Part shown: in pieces, positions 50,731-59,488 of the stretch | Numbering within the stretch: the stretch's first letter is position 1 | Layout of the letters: each line of letters starts with the position of its first letter | Origin: an uncultured Niabella sp. | GTDB taxonomy: Bacteria > Bacteroidota > Bacteroidia > Chitinophagales > Chitinophagaceae | Length of the DNA: 64,000 nt | Direction: 5' to 3' | NCBI GenBank assembly: GCA_934486785.1 | Contig: CAKSQK010000005.1 | Location: 120,430 to 184,429, forward strand | The notes under the pieces: generated by a model | Told to the model about the DNA's origin: nothing | Database searches by the model: none | Seen by the model: the letters and a program-made list of their open reading frames with translations, nothing else | Position numbers and translations under genes: made by a program

Positions 50731-53700
50731 ATGAGAAGAATTATCCAACTGGGTGTATTGTTATTTGTTCTTTTTTCATTGGCACCTGTTTTCGCCAATG
50801 CGCAAACTAAGACTATAACAGGAACTGTGCGCGATAAGGACAATAATCCTTTACAGGGTGTAACTATTAACGTTTCCGGAACTTCGCAGACTACCGTTAC
50901 TGATGAACAGGGTTCATTTAGCATCGAAGGCAACAATAACAGCACGCTTGTTTTTTCCTACATTGGATTTACGTCACAATCTTTATTAGTAGGTACCAAA
51001 ACAAATGTTGAGGTTATTTTAAACCAGGAACAGGGAACTATGGATGAAGTTGTGGTTGTGGCAATGGACCAGCGAAGAAACCCAAGATCATTAAGCTTTT
51101 CGACGCAAACCGTCGATGGTGATGAAATCAAAGAGGCGCAACGTGAAAACTTTGTAAATTCCCTCCAGGGAAGGGTAGCAGGTATTACCATTAATCCAAC
51201 TTCCGGTGTGGCTGGATCAAGCTCTCAAATAGTGCTTCGGGGTTTTAACTCTCTGTCGCTGGATAACTCTCCGTTATTTGTGATAGACGGTATTATAATC
51301 GATAATAGTACAACAAATACTGCGTCACTTACAGGTACCACAGAAAACAGGAGGGAAGATTTTACTAACCGCGTAGCAGATATCAACCCTAACGATATAG
51401 CCAGTGTTACTGTGTTAAAAGGCCCGGAAGCTACCGCCTTATACGGAAGCCAGGCAAGTTCAGGAGCCATCATCATTACTACAAAAAAGGCCGGCACGAA
51501 GGGCATCAAAATCAGTTACGATAACAGCTTCCGTTTTTCAAAGCTTACACGCTTTCCCGAAACTATTAATGATTATTGGACAGGTACCAATGGCTTGTTC
51601 CAGGGAGTTTTCACGGCTTTTGGCCCTAAAATTCCAGATACCGTAAAAACTTATAATAATGCCAAGGCATTCTTTAAGACGGGGTTTGCTCAGACACATA
51701 ACCTCTCCGTTGATGTTGGCGGCAAGGTTTCCAGTTTTCGCATATCCGGTTCAATTTTCGACCAGGATGGATTCATTCCGGCTAATGCTTATAACAGGTA
51801 TAACCTTAGGATAACCAATAACACGAAAATTGGTAAATGGATCGAATTAAACCCGCAGCTTGCACTTTCTACCTCAAAAAACAGAAAAATCCTGAGAGGG
51901 GCAAGTGCATACATGCTAAACCTCTTAACCTGGCCGGCTTACGATGACATCAGGAATTGGGAAAGTGAAGACGGTTTAAAGAGACCGGTTTTTGCTGAAA
52001 ACCCTAACGCGGAAATTGACAATCCCTTCTATAATATTTACAAAAATCCTGGTGAGGATAAAAATAACCGCTTAATAGCAACGCTTGGTGTTAACCTCAC
52101 ACCATTTAAATGGCTTGCGGTCAATGGCCGTTTTGGTTATGATACTTATCGAAACGTTGGTTATCAGCAATATGACTCGATGTCTTTCTACCTAACAAGG
52201 GCGCAGAAGGGTATGCAAAGGAATTACTATCAGAACTATTATGGCTATAACCATTTTATTAGTGCGACGGGTACGAAAGATTTTGGGAAAATTACTACAC
52301 GCCTGATGGTTGGTACGCAATGGCAGGATTATGAAACACAAACGTGGTCTGTTTCAGGTACGAATTTGACAAGTATGTCACGTACCGACAGTGCCAATAC
52401 TGATCCCACAACGCGTAACTATTCTTTCAATATGCAATTTCGGGATGGTAAGCCAGATTATAGCATCAGGCGCCAACTGGCTTATTTCGGAGAGGCAATG
52501 GTAGGCTGGAACAATGCCTTGTTCTTAACATACTCACACCGTTTTGAGACCAACTCTATATTCCCTCCTGAGTCAAGGCATTATAATTATCCCGCGGGTG
52601 GTATCAGCGCGATCCTGAGTGATCTGATCCCCGGTATGAAGTCGATCAAAGGGTTTGATTTCTGGAAGGTAAGGGCTTCGTTAGCCAATACAGCAAGAAC
52701 AAGTGCGCCTTATGCTAATCAGTCGGCTTTTAGTTTTAACACAGGTAGCGGCGGCGGATTTTATTATGGATTTACCAATGCCAATCCTTTCCTTACACCC
52801 GAAAGGCAGAGCACTTATGAAGTTGGTACCGAGTTCAGGTTATTGAACAACAGGCTCAACCTGGATGCCACTTATTATAATACTACTAATAAGAACCTCA
52901 TCGTTCAGGCTTTCAGGTTAAGTTATGGAACCGGATTTGTTCTGAATACTATGAATATTGGTTCCACAAACAACAAGGGTCTGGAAATTTCAGTTGCTGC
53001 AACTCCTGTTAAAACAACCGATTTAAGGTGGACGACCCGTTTCAACTTTAATAAAATGTGGAACAAGATCATCCAACTACCAGCCAACATACCAGAATTT
53101 TATATTTCAGATACCTGGATGTATGATAACGCAAGAGGAGGTGGTTCTTTAGGCATGCCCACAACCACAATTACAGGTTATGGTTATGCGAGAAATGACA
53201 ATGGTAACATTTTGATTAACCCCGCAACCGGGTTACCGGTTATTGACGCCAACTTTAAGGTGCGGGGGGACAGAAATGCGAATTTTACACTGGGATGGGT
53301 TAACAACCTTATGTATAAAAATTTCAATCTTAGTATGTTATGGGATTTAAAAGTAGGCGGCGATATTTTTAACGCTACTGAAATGTATCTGACAGATTTA
53401 GGAAGAAGTATGAGGACTGCTGACAGGGAAACTCCGCGGATTATTGATGGCGTTTTAAACGATGGTTTACAGAATACTGCCAACCCCACCAAAAACAACA
53501 TCGTCGTAAATCCATATTATCAGAATGCGTATTATACTGCTCTTCCCGTAGAAGAGTTTATTCAAAAGGATGTAAATTGGTTCAGGCTGCGGGATATTAC
53601 ACTTTCTTACATGTTTGAACAAAGCCAATTGAGCGCACTTAAGTACTTCAAAGGCCTCAGTGCTTTTGTGACATTGACCGATCCTATTTTGATTACGAAC

Positions 53701-53829
53701 TACAGGGGATCCGACCCTCAGGTGAACGGAAACACAGCCGGTGCAGCTGGCGTAGGCGGTTTTGGCTTTGATTATGGTAACGTAGGGATGCCACTCAGTC
53801 TAAACATAGGAATAAGGGCTAATTTTTAA
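50731..53829 (+). CDS. SusC/RagA-family TonB-linked outer-membrane protein
   Basis: A 1032-aa glycan or peptide importer: signal peptide (about 1-24, ending ANAQ), carboxypeptidase-regulatory-like domain (about 27-105: TGTVRDKDNNPLQGVTINVS), plug domain (about 120-235: LQGRVAGITINPTSGVAG, VLRGFNSLSLDNSPLFVIDG, VTVLKGPEATALYGSQA), then the barrel ending with a terminal Phe (LNIGIRANF). It pairs with the SusD-like lipoprotein 19 bases downstream. The substrate is not given by sequence; the nearby GH9 points to beta-glucan. Confidence 0.95.
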   Translation: MRRIIQLGVLLFVLFSLAPVFANAQTKTITGTVRDKDNNPLQGVTINVSGTSQTTVTDEQGSFSIEGNNNSTLVFSYIGFTSQSLLVGTKTNVEVILNQEQGTMDEVVVVAMDQRRNPRSLSFSTQTVDGDEIKEAQRENFVNSLQGRVAGITINPTSGVAGSSSQIVLRGFNSLSLDNSPLFVIDGIIIDNSTTNTASLTGTTENRREDFTNRVADINPNDIASVTVLKGPEATALYGSQASSGAIIITTKKAGTKGIKISYDNSFRFSKLTRFPETINDYWTGTNGLFQGVFTAFGPKIPDTVKTYNNAKAFFKTGFAQTHNLSVDVGGKVSSFRISGSIFDQDGFIPANAYNRYNLRITNNTKIGKWIELNPQLALSTSKNRKILRGASAYMLNLLTWPAYDDIRNWESEDGLKRPVFAENPNAEIDNPFYNIYKNPGEDKNNRLIATLGVNLTPFKWLAVNGRFGYDTYRNVGYQQYDSMSFYLTRAQKGMQRNYYQNYYGYNHFISATGTKDFGKITTRLMVGTQWQDYETQTWSVSGTNLTSMSRTDSANTDPTTRNYSFNMQFRDGKPDYSIRRQLAYFGEAMVGWNNALFLTYSHRFETNSIFPPESRHYNYPAGGISAILSDLIPGMKSIKGFDFWKVRASLANTARTSAPYANQSAFSFNTGSGGGFYYGFTNANPFLTPERQSTYEVGTEFRLLNNRLNLDATYYNTTNKNLIVQAFRLSYGTGFVLNTMNIGSTNNKGLEISVAATPVKTTDLRWTTRFNFNKMWNKIIQLPANIPEFYISDTWMYDNARGGGSLGMPTTTITGYGYARNDNGNILINPATGLPVIDANFKVRGDRNANFTLGWVNNLMYKNFNLSMLWDLKVGGDIFNATEMYLTDLGRSMRTADRETPRIIDGVLNDGLQNTANPTKNNIVVNPYYQNAYYTALPVEEFIQKDVNWFRLRDITLSYMFEQSQLSALKYFKGLSAFVTLTDPILITNYRGSDPQVNGNTAGAAGVGGFGFDYGNVGMPLSLNIGIRANF

Positions 53830-53848
53830 AAAATTTAAAAGCGTACAA

Positions 53849-55474
53849 ATGAAAAAAAATATATTATTAATATTTATTTCGGTGATCGCACTCTTTGGCT
53901 GCGACAAAAAGATAGGCGACGCCTACCTTAGCCCCAACACTTACACAAAGGTGGAACCTGAGGAGCTGTTGCCACAAATTATTAGCGCAATGGCGGGTAA
54001 CTATGCGGGTCACGGTCCTCTGAACGATATGCGTTACGTGGGACAATATGTGCAGAATTTTGCTTTTTATCTGCCTAACAGTGTGTTTGACAGAATGGGA
54101 TATAATAATGGTCCCGGGGACGTGGCACAATCCACATGGCGTATGCACTATTATGATATTGGCCAGAACAATCAAAGAATGATGCAATGGGCAGCAGACC
54201 AGGGACGCTGGCATTTTGTCGGCGTTGGTAAAGCCATTGAAGCCTGGAGTTGGATGGTTTTAACTGATTATTATGGAGAAGCCCCTGTTACACAGGCGTT
54301 CAGCACAGACATTCTTACTTTTAAGTATGATACTGAAGAGACCGCCTATAATAGAATTCGCACCCTTGCTTTGGAAGCACTTGAAAATCTTGACAAGGCA
54401 ACAGGCTCAGATCCCAAGTTTACTACAGCGGATCAGTATTTTTATGGAGGAGATATTAATAAATGGAAAAAATTTGCAAATGGTGTTTTAGCCAGATATT
54501 ACAATCACTTTAGTAATAAAGCATCTTATAAACCTGATTCTGCTATTTATTACGCTGACCGGGCGATGAGCACGGTTGATGAGATTGGAGCCGTGAAATT
54601 TGCAGCTACCAATATTTCAGCCACCAATAATTTTTGGGGGCCGTTCCGCAATAATTTTACCGGTACAGCAACAACTAACCCTACTGCAATAAGACAATCG
54701 GCTTATATAGCTAATATTTTAAACGGAACCAATAGCGAATTTACCGGTGTTGAGGATCCACGCGCATGGTACCTGCTCAGGGGGAATAATAATGGAACTA
54801 TAGTAGGCGTGCAAAATGGAGTAGGCCAGGCTGTAATAACTGCCGCCAACAGGCCACAGAGTTTCTTTGGCATCAATCAGGCAACAGCAAGTAACGCGGC
54901 GCCTCCTAATGACGATAGCTGTAGATTTATATTCAAAAATGATTCTCCAATTCCCATACTTACTCCCGCGGAGATGAAGTTCATAAAGGCCGAAGCAGCG
55001 TTCAGGAAAGGCGATAAAAACACTGCTCTCCAGGCTTTTAAAGATGGTATCAACGCTCACTTCGATATGCTGGTTGGAATGTATAATGAAAGCATTCCTG
55101 CAGGGAAAGAAATAACAGCAGCAAACAGGGCGGCTTATTTGGGGAATGCCACAGTAGTGCCGGCCACATCGGCAGGATTGACCCTTTCCAAAATAATGAT
55201 GCAGAAATATATAGCAATGTTTGGTTTTGGTATTTTAGAAACCTGGCTGGATATGCGCCGCTATCATTATACCGACGTAGACCCGCAAACAGGGAAACAA
55301 GTATATGCAGATTTTACCGTTGAAACGCTCGACGATAGAAATAAAGGTCAATTTATCTACAGGTATTTCCCGCGTTACAACTCCGAGTACGTTTGGAACC
55401 TTGCTGAGTTACAAAGGATCGGCGGTACAGATGAAAATTATCACACAAAGAAATTATGGATCGTTCAGCCCTAG
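53849..55474 (+). CDS. SusD/RagB-like outer-membrane lipoprotein
   Basis: A 541-aa surface lipoprotein that caps the SusC barrel. Lipobox LFGC (Cys18). The TPR-like helices and the C-terminal segment MMQKYIAMFGFGILETWLDM, YFPRYNSEYVWN are typical of the SusD_RagB second group, as is LTPAEMKFIKAEAAFRKGDK. Length matches. It is coupled to SusC and followed 32 bases later by the DUF4397 lipoprotein. Confidence 0.93.
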   Translation: MKKNILLIFISVIALFGCDKKIGDAYLSPNTYTKVEPEELLPQIISAMAGNYAGHGPLNDMRYVGQYVQNFAFYLPNSVFDRMGYNNGPGDVAQSTWRMHYYDIGQNNQRMMQWAADQGRWHFVGVGKAIEAWSWMVLTDYYGEAPVTQAFSTDILTFKYDTEETAYNRIRTLALEALENLDKATGSDPKFTTADQYFYGGDINKWKKFANGVLARYYNHFSNKASYKPDSAIYYADRAMSTVDEIGAVKFAATNISATNNFWGPFRNNFTGTATTNPTAIRQSAYIANILNGTNSEFTGVEDPRAWYLLRGNNNGTIVGVQNGVGQAVITAANRPQSFFGINQATASNAAPPNDDSCRFIFKNDSPIPILTPAEMKFIKAEAAFRKGDKNTALQAFKDGINAHFDMLVGMYNESIPAGKEITAANRAAYLGNATVVPATSAGLTLSKIMMQKYIAMFGFGILETWLDMRRYHYTDVDPQTGKQVYADFTVETLDDRNKGQFIYRYFPRYNSEYVWNLAELQRIGGTDENYHTKKLWIVQP

Positions 55475-55506
55475 GCTCATCAGAAAATCATTTTAAAAAT
55501 ATCATT

Positions 55507-56307
55507 ATGAGATTGAAATACGTAATTGCAGCATGTCTTCTGGTTATTGTAGTTGCAGGTTGTAAAAAAACCGATGACGGTATCATTTCTACCTATGATA
55601 CTGACATGACTAATAACGCCATGCTTAAGATAAACATAGCGTCCATTTACAGGTCAAACCCCTCTATGAGGATTAAGATTAATGATCAGATTGTAAGCGG
55701 ATTGCTTACGGCCAGAACTCCTTTCCCGGGAGGCGGTTACAATACCGGTGGCGATAATGTAGGAACTTATCTGGCCGTTCCCGGCAACCGCAGCCCAGTT
55801 AAGGTAAGCCTCATGATCCCTTTTGTGGGAGATACGTCAAGATGGGCGCAGGATTCAATAAGTTTATATGAGACCTCTATAGAAGTTTCAAATGGTAAAT
55901 ATTACAGTTTACATATTGCTGACACAGCTTCGAAAACTAAGAGTGTCCTGTTTGAAGAAAATCTTGCGTTGCCTACTGATACCCTTCCTTATTTCAGGTT
56001 CGTTAATCTTATACCCAACATAGCAGGTGACGGTCTTGATTTGTATTTTGGGGATAGCCTGTTAGCCACCGGTATAAAATATCTCGAGTCCAGCAACGAA
56101 TTTGCGGTCAATCCCAGGCAGGCCAGTACTGCCTGGACAGTCAGACAAACGGGTCTGCCAGCCAGCGCTCCTGCGATTGCGACCTACACAAGCGGAAATA
56201 CTTACATCCGCGGCAGAAAATATACGGCATTTGCAATGGGGTATTTTGGATTATCAGGGACCACTGAACCCCGGCGGCCCTTTATCTCTTTTTATTATAT
56301 CCGTTAG
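55507..56307 (+). CDS. DUF4397 lipoprotein
   Basis: A 266-aa lipoprotein (lipobox VAGC, Cys19) with a DUF4397-like beta-sandwich: MLKINIASIYRSNPSMRIKI, DQIVSGLLTARTPFPGGGYN, a centre with YFRFVNLIPNIAGDGLDLYF, and a final KYTAFAMGYFGLSG. DUF4397 proteins are often found as surface partners in SusCD loci and may bind ligand. The ATG at 55507 gives the lipobox; a start at 55456 overlaps susD. Ends with a strong hairpin. Confidence 0.8.
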   Translation: MRLKYVIAACLLVIVVAGCKKTDDGIISTYDTDMTNNAMLKINIASIYRSNPSMRIKINDQIVSGLLTARTPFPGGGYNTGGDNVGTYLAVPGNRSPVKVSLMIPFVGDTSRWAQDSISLYETSIEVSNGKYYSLHIADTASKTKSVLFEENLALPTDTLPYFRFVNLIPNIAGDGLDLYFGDSLLATGIKYLESSNEFAVNPRQASTAWTVRQTGLPASAPAIATYTSGNTYIRGRKYTAFAMGYFGLSGTTEPRRPFISFYYIR

Positions 56308-56334
56308 TGGTTTCAGCAACTTATATAGTACATG

Positions 56335-56364
56335 AACTGCCCGTTTCGCGGGTAGTTTTTTTTA
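56335..56364 (+). terminator. Terminator of the SusCD operon
   Basis: Stem AACTGCCCG / CGGGTAGTT (one G-U pair), five-base loop TTTCG, then an eight-T run. Confidence 0.88.
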
Positions 56365-56393
56365 TGTGTGTCACGCATAAATATCAGCTATAG

Positions 56394-57197
56394 TTGGCGG
56401 CAAAAGTGGGAGACCTTGCCGAGTACCAGTTGCATTATTTTGTACCGGTTGCGGCTGTTGATTCTAACAACATTTATAAAATAGAAGTGAATGGGATGAT
56501 TTATGAGAATGGCACCACCAGTTCTGCGGGCGTTTACAGCCCTGCTGTAGTCCTTTCTACTTACAATGCCGTTCCCAGTGGCAGTGTCGCGCGTTTTTAT
56601 ACCACCACGCCTGGCCAGAATAATATCAAGATGTATGCAAGTAATAAGTTCAAGCCCGTTTACGATCAGAACGTAACGCTTACTACGGGCAAGCAGAATA
56701 TATTTGTTTACGACTTCAACAAACCCCCAATCGTTTTTGACAACGGGGCTCCTTATCCCAAAAATGTAACCGAGCATAGTGATTCTACGGCATGGATCAA
56801 ATTTTACAACTTTTTGTATGAAAATGCTACCACGCCTACTACGCTAAAGCTGCAATACCAGTATCAATATACCATGGATATTGTTACAAAAGTAAAAAGC
56901 CCGTGGTTGAACGTAGGCGCGCCCGTAGCGTTTGGCGAAACTACCGGTTGGCAACCAGTTACGGTGATTAAGGAAGTTCCTTTGTCTGCAGGTTCCGCGC
57001 GCATTGATTACAGGATCAGAATGATCGGACCCAGCGGGGAAGACCTGGGCAGCCTGCAGATCAATAATGCCTCCAACGCGTTTGTGGATTATTCTGATTT
57101 CTGGAATGCAGCTATCGGTAGGGCATACCACCATGTACTATCTGGTATACGCACCACGGCACCACGCACCGCCGTTAGGCAATTTACGGCGTTATAA
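56394..57197 (+). CDS. Headless ORF, DUF4397-locus surface protein without start or signal
   Basis: A 267-codon frame beginning with TTG directly after an in-frame TAG, with no signal peptide. It reads as an exported beta-rich protein (YQLHYFVPVAAVDSNNIYKI, DSTAWIKFYNFLYENATTPT, RIDYRIRMIGPSGEDLGSLQ), and would suit a second lipoprotein of the SusCD locus. Only 30 bases lie between the preceding terminator and this start, so the true 5' end has been lost. A 5'-truncated relic is likely. Terminator follows. Confidence 0.6.
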   Translation: MAAKVGDLAEYQLHYFVPVAAVDSNNIYKIEVNGMIYENGTTSSAGVYSPAVVLSTYNAVPSGSVARFYTTTPGQNNIKMYASNKFKPVYDQNVTLTTGKQNIFVYDFNKPPIVFDNGAPYPKNVTEHSDSTAWIKFYNFLYENATTPTTLKLQYQYQYTMDIVTKVKSPWLNVGAPVAFGETTGWQPVTVIKEVPLSAGSARIDYRIRMIGPSGEDLGSLQINNASNAFVDYSDFWNAAIGRAYHHVLSGIRTTAPRTAVRQFTAL

Positions 57198-57220
57198 AAG
57201 AATCATTTTTTCAATATTAA

Positions 57221-57248
57221 GTCCGCTGTGTAACAGCGGATTTTTTTT
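57221..57248 (+). terminator. Rho-independent terminator
   Basis: Stem TCCGCTG / CAGCGGA, five-base loop, then eight Ts. Confidence 0.9.
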
Positions 57249-57381
57249 GCGCGCATAATACTTCAATAAATAACGCCGGCAGTCCTCATGCGCAATAAAT
57301 CTGCTCCTGTAAAAAATTCCCGATTTCGTAAATGCCCCGGAAAAAGCAGGGGTATTTTTACAGATTCATATCAACAAATCA

Positions 57382-58125
57382 TTGGTGCACAAATTATTTC
57401 TGTTTATTTTTTTATGCATAGCGGTCACTGCATTTTCGCAGGAGGCTGCCAATACAGTTATAAAAGGTGTAGTAACGGATGAAAACGGAAAGCCTGTGGA
57501 GTTTGCCAGCGTTAAATTGACAGAATTGGATGAATCACGTGTAACAAGGCGCAACGGTGAATTCAGTTTTGCTGTGCCCGGCCATTTCAACAACATCACG
57601 CTGGAGGTATCTTTTACCAATAAAAAGAAAGAAGTAATTACAGTAACAAGGCCCTTTTTTGGCGGGCTGCAAAAAATAGTGCTGGAAAATGAAAGCCTTA
57701 CCTTGGATGGCGTTGCTGTAGACGCGGTGCGCAAAAGGGCCAACTCCGCTTCTTCCATCATATTTGAAGAAGAGGCCATCCGGCAAATGCAGGCTTTTAG
57801 CTTGATGGACATCCTCAACAATCTTCCCGGTAAAAAAACAGAAGCGCCCAACCTGCAAAGCCCGCAAACCCTTACGCTAAGAACCAATGCCGCCGGCACG
57901 CAGGCCATGAACAATTCTTTTGGTATTGCCATTTTTATTGATGATGTGCAGATCACCAACGACGCCAATATGCAGTCGCGCTCGGTGGGAGCAAGAGGGC
58001 TGGGCGGCTCCACCGTAAGCGGCTACCAGGTAGGCTCGTTTGATGTGCCTTATAACGGTTTCGATTTAAGGGATATTCCCCTTTCAAATATTGAGCGCAT
58101 CGAGATCATACAGGGATTTTTTTAA
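57382..58125 (+). pseudogene. TonB-dependent receptor truncated within its plug
   Basis: A 247-codon remnant (TTG or GTG start at 57382/57385): signal peptide (FIFLCIAVTAFSQ), carboxypeptidase-regulatory-like domain (about 27-105: IKGVVTDENGKPVEFASVKL), and a plug domain through LRTNAAGTQAMNNSFGIAIF and NIERIEIIQG. There the homologous family continues into a barrel of 600 or more residues, but this frame ends FF-stop within two codons. The next bases encode part of an unrelated DUF4369/TlpA-type gene, so the receptor was cut by a recombination. Confidence 0.85.
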
Positions 58126-58300
58126 GAGTAAAAAAATAACAGAAGCTTTAAAGTATGTTGAGAAAAACCCCAGTTCTTATTTTAGCGGATACTTGTTAAA
58201 CCATTTTAAAAGAAGCCTCTCTGTAGGTACTTTGCAAAAGTATTTTATGTTCTTAACCGATGCCGTCAAATTTTCAGATTTCGGCAAAAATATCATGTAA
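58118..58300 (+). pseudogene. Internal fragment of a DUF4369/TlpA-family gene
   Basis: A 60-codon piece (KITEALKYVEKNPSSYFSGY, GTLQKYFMFLTDAVKFSDFG) aligns with about residues 182-230 of the intact protein at 59489-60688 (YVIGHTDSYLSISLLKYL..., KLYSLLKDNV). The shared pattern is YV..S-Y-S..LL...L..Y..L.D.V. It has no start of its own, joins the truncated receptor at about 58118, and runs into a TAA at 58298. Confidence 0.65.
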
Positions 58301-58494
58301 GAATTGGTTAAGCTTAGCTCTGATTTACCCTTTCAAAAAAGCCTGTTAACTCCGGCATTTTACGAAAAGTGCCTATCTTTATTATAATTTGGTTGACAAT
58401 CCAAAAAAGTTAATTGGGATGATGGTTGCTTCGTTAAACGTTTTGCTTATGGCTGGCAATTGAATTTAGTGCCAGTCTTCAAAATTTGGCCGAT
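58301..58494. other. Gap after the DUF4369 fragment
   Basis: AT-rich sequence with stops in all frames over short spans and no recognisable gene; includes a small inverted repeat CTGGCA/TGCCAG near 58453-58475. Probably decayed sequence. Confidence 0.4.
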
Positions 58495-59409
58495 ATGAAG
58501 AATTTCAATTTTATAGGAATAATATTCTTTTGCTTCTTTTTAGCATGCGAGAATATAAAATCTGCAGACAGTAATACTGAAATAATTACCGCTGTAAAGA
58601 ATAATCGAATACCTTTTGTGGACACATTGGAAAAAAATCATATTATAGTTAAGGCATTAATTAATCAGAAGCCAGTTTATTTAGTAGTGGATAATGGAAC
58701 CCACCCGGATTATTACATCATACTTTTTAAACCGGCCGCAGCAGCCATTGGCCTTATTGATACTTTAAAGCCCTTTCGCTTAGAAACAGAGCGTATTGCA
58801 GCAACACCTTATTCAATTTCTTTATCAGAATTTAGAGATACAAGCAAAGGGATAGTAGTTCACAATTATGGTATTTTGCCTAAGGATAAATTAAGTGATG
58901 GAATTCTGGGCATGGGATTTTTAAAAAAATATATTGTCGCCATAGACTACAATCAAAAATATTTAGAAATATTTGACACAGCGAATTTTGTAGTTCCAAA
59001 ACTGTACGAAGAAATAACATTTAAGCCACCGTATGACGGGCCGCTTAGAAACCTTGACATCTTACTTTATATTAATGGGAAAAACTACCCGGAAAATGTA
59101 AGTTTAGATTTAGGGTACTCGCTACCCGGATTTTATTTAAGCACCTATCATTACGAAAAAAACAAAAAAGTATTTGACACAGCTGGTGATACAACAGAAT
59201 CTTTTAGTGCAATAAGAAAGGCTGTCAACAAAAGTGTTATTTTAGATTCCGTAACAATTTTGGATAAAACAATTGCTAACATACCTTCTTTAGTAGCTCT
59301 TAAAGGTAACACATATTCTAACTCTATTTTGTTTGGTAATGATATTCTGCAGCGATTTGGTAAAATTTATCTTCAATTAGGCTCGAACAAAATGTACATA
59401 AAAAGATGA
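58495..59409 (+). CDS. Retropepsin-like aspartyl protease family lipoprotein
   Basis: A 304-aa lipoprotein (lipobox FLAC, Cys18). The repeated-strand layout and PVYLVVDNGTHPDYYIILFK segment match the retropepsin-like Bacteroidota family, but the DTG/DSG catalytic triad motif is DNG here (Asp in VDNGT). A second half has ILGMGFLKKYIVAIDYNQKY, the usual sequence around the barrel strand ILG. If active it would be a dimer-type aspartic protease; the Asn in place of Thr/Ser may weaken it. Followed by the thioredoxin-fold gene 79 bases later. Confidence 0.7.
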   Translation: MKNFNFIGIIFFCFFLACENIKSADSNTEIITAVKNNRIPFVDTLEKNHIIVKALINQKPVYLVVDNGTHPDYYIILFKPAAAAIGLIDTLKPFRLETERIAATPYSISLSEFRDTSKGIVVHNYGILPKDKLSDGILGMGFLKKYIVAIDYNQKYLEIFDTANFVVPKLYEEITFKPPYDGPLRNLDILLYINGKNYPENVSLDLGYSLPGFYLSTYHYEKNKKVFDTAGDTTESFSAIRKAVNKSVILDSVTILDKTIANIPSLVALKGNTYSNSILFGNDILQRFGKIYLQLGSNKMYIKR

Positions 59410-59430
59410 AATACCGTATAGCTAAAGGCT

Positions 59431-59468
59431 TTGTCAGCGTACTGTTTCGGCCAGTTCAAAACTTAGAT
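59431..59468 (+). repeat. Dispersed ~40-base repeat, copy 1
   Basis: Shares GTCAGCGTAC...TTTCGG.CA.TTCAAAA.TTAGA with 63925-63967. Located 21 bases before the ATG of the DUF4369/TlpA-like gene. Confidence 0.6.
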
Positions 59469-59488
59469 TTTTTATAAAAATATTAAAC

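Noticed and set aside
57366..58013. Minus-strand ORF of 215 codons
   Set aside because: Antisense to the receptor remnant, which has clear plug and signal-peptide features.
57382..58125. Taking the truncated receptor as a complete short plug protein
   Set aside because: The frame ends right after the conserved plug-end motif and adjoins a fragment of another gene, so truncation is the simpler reading.
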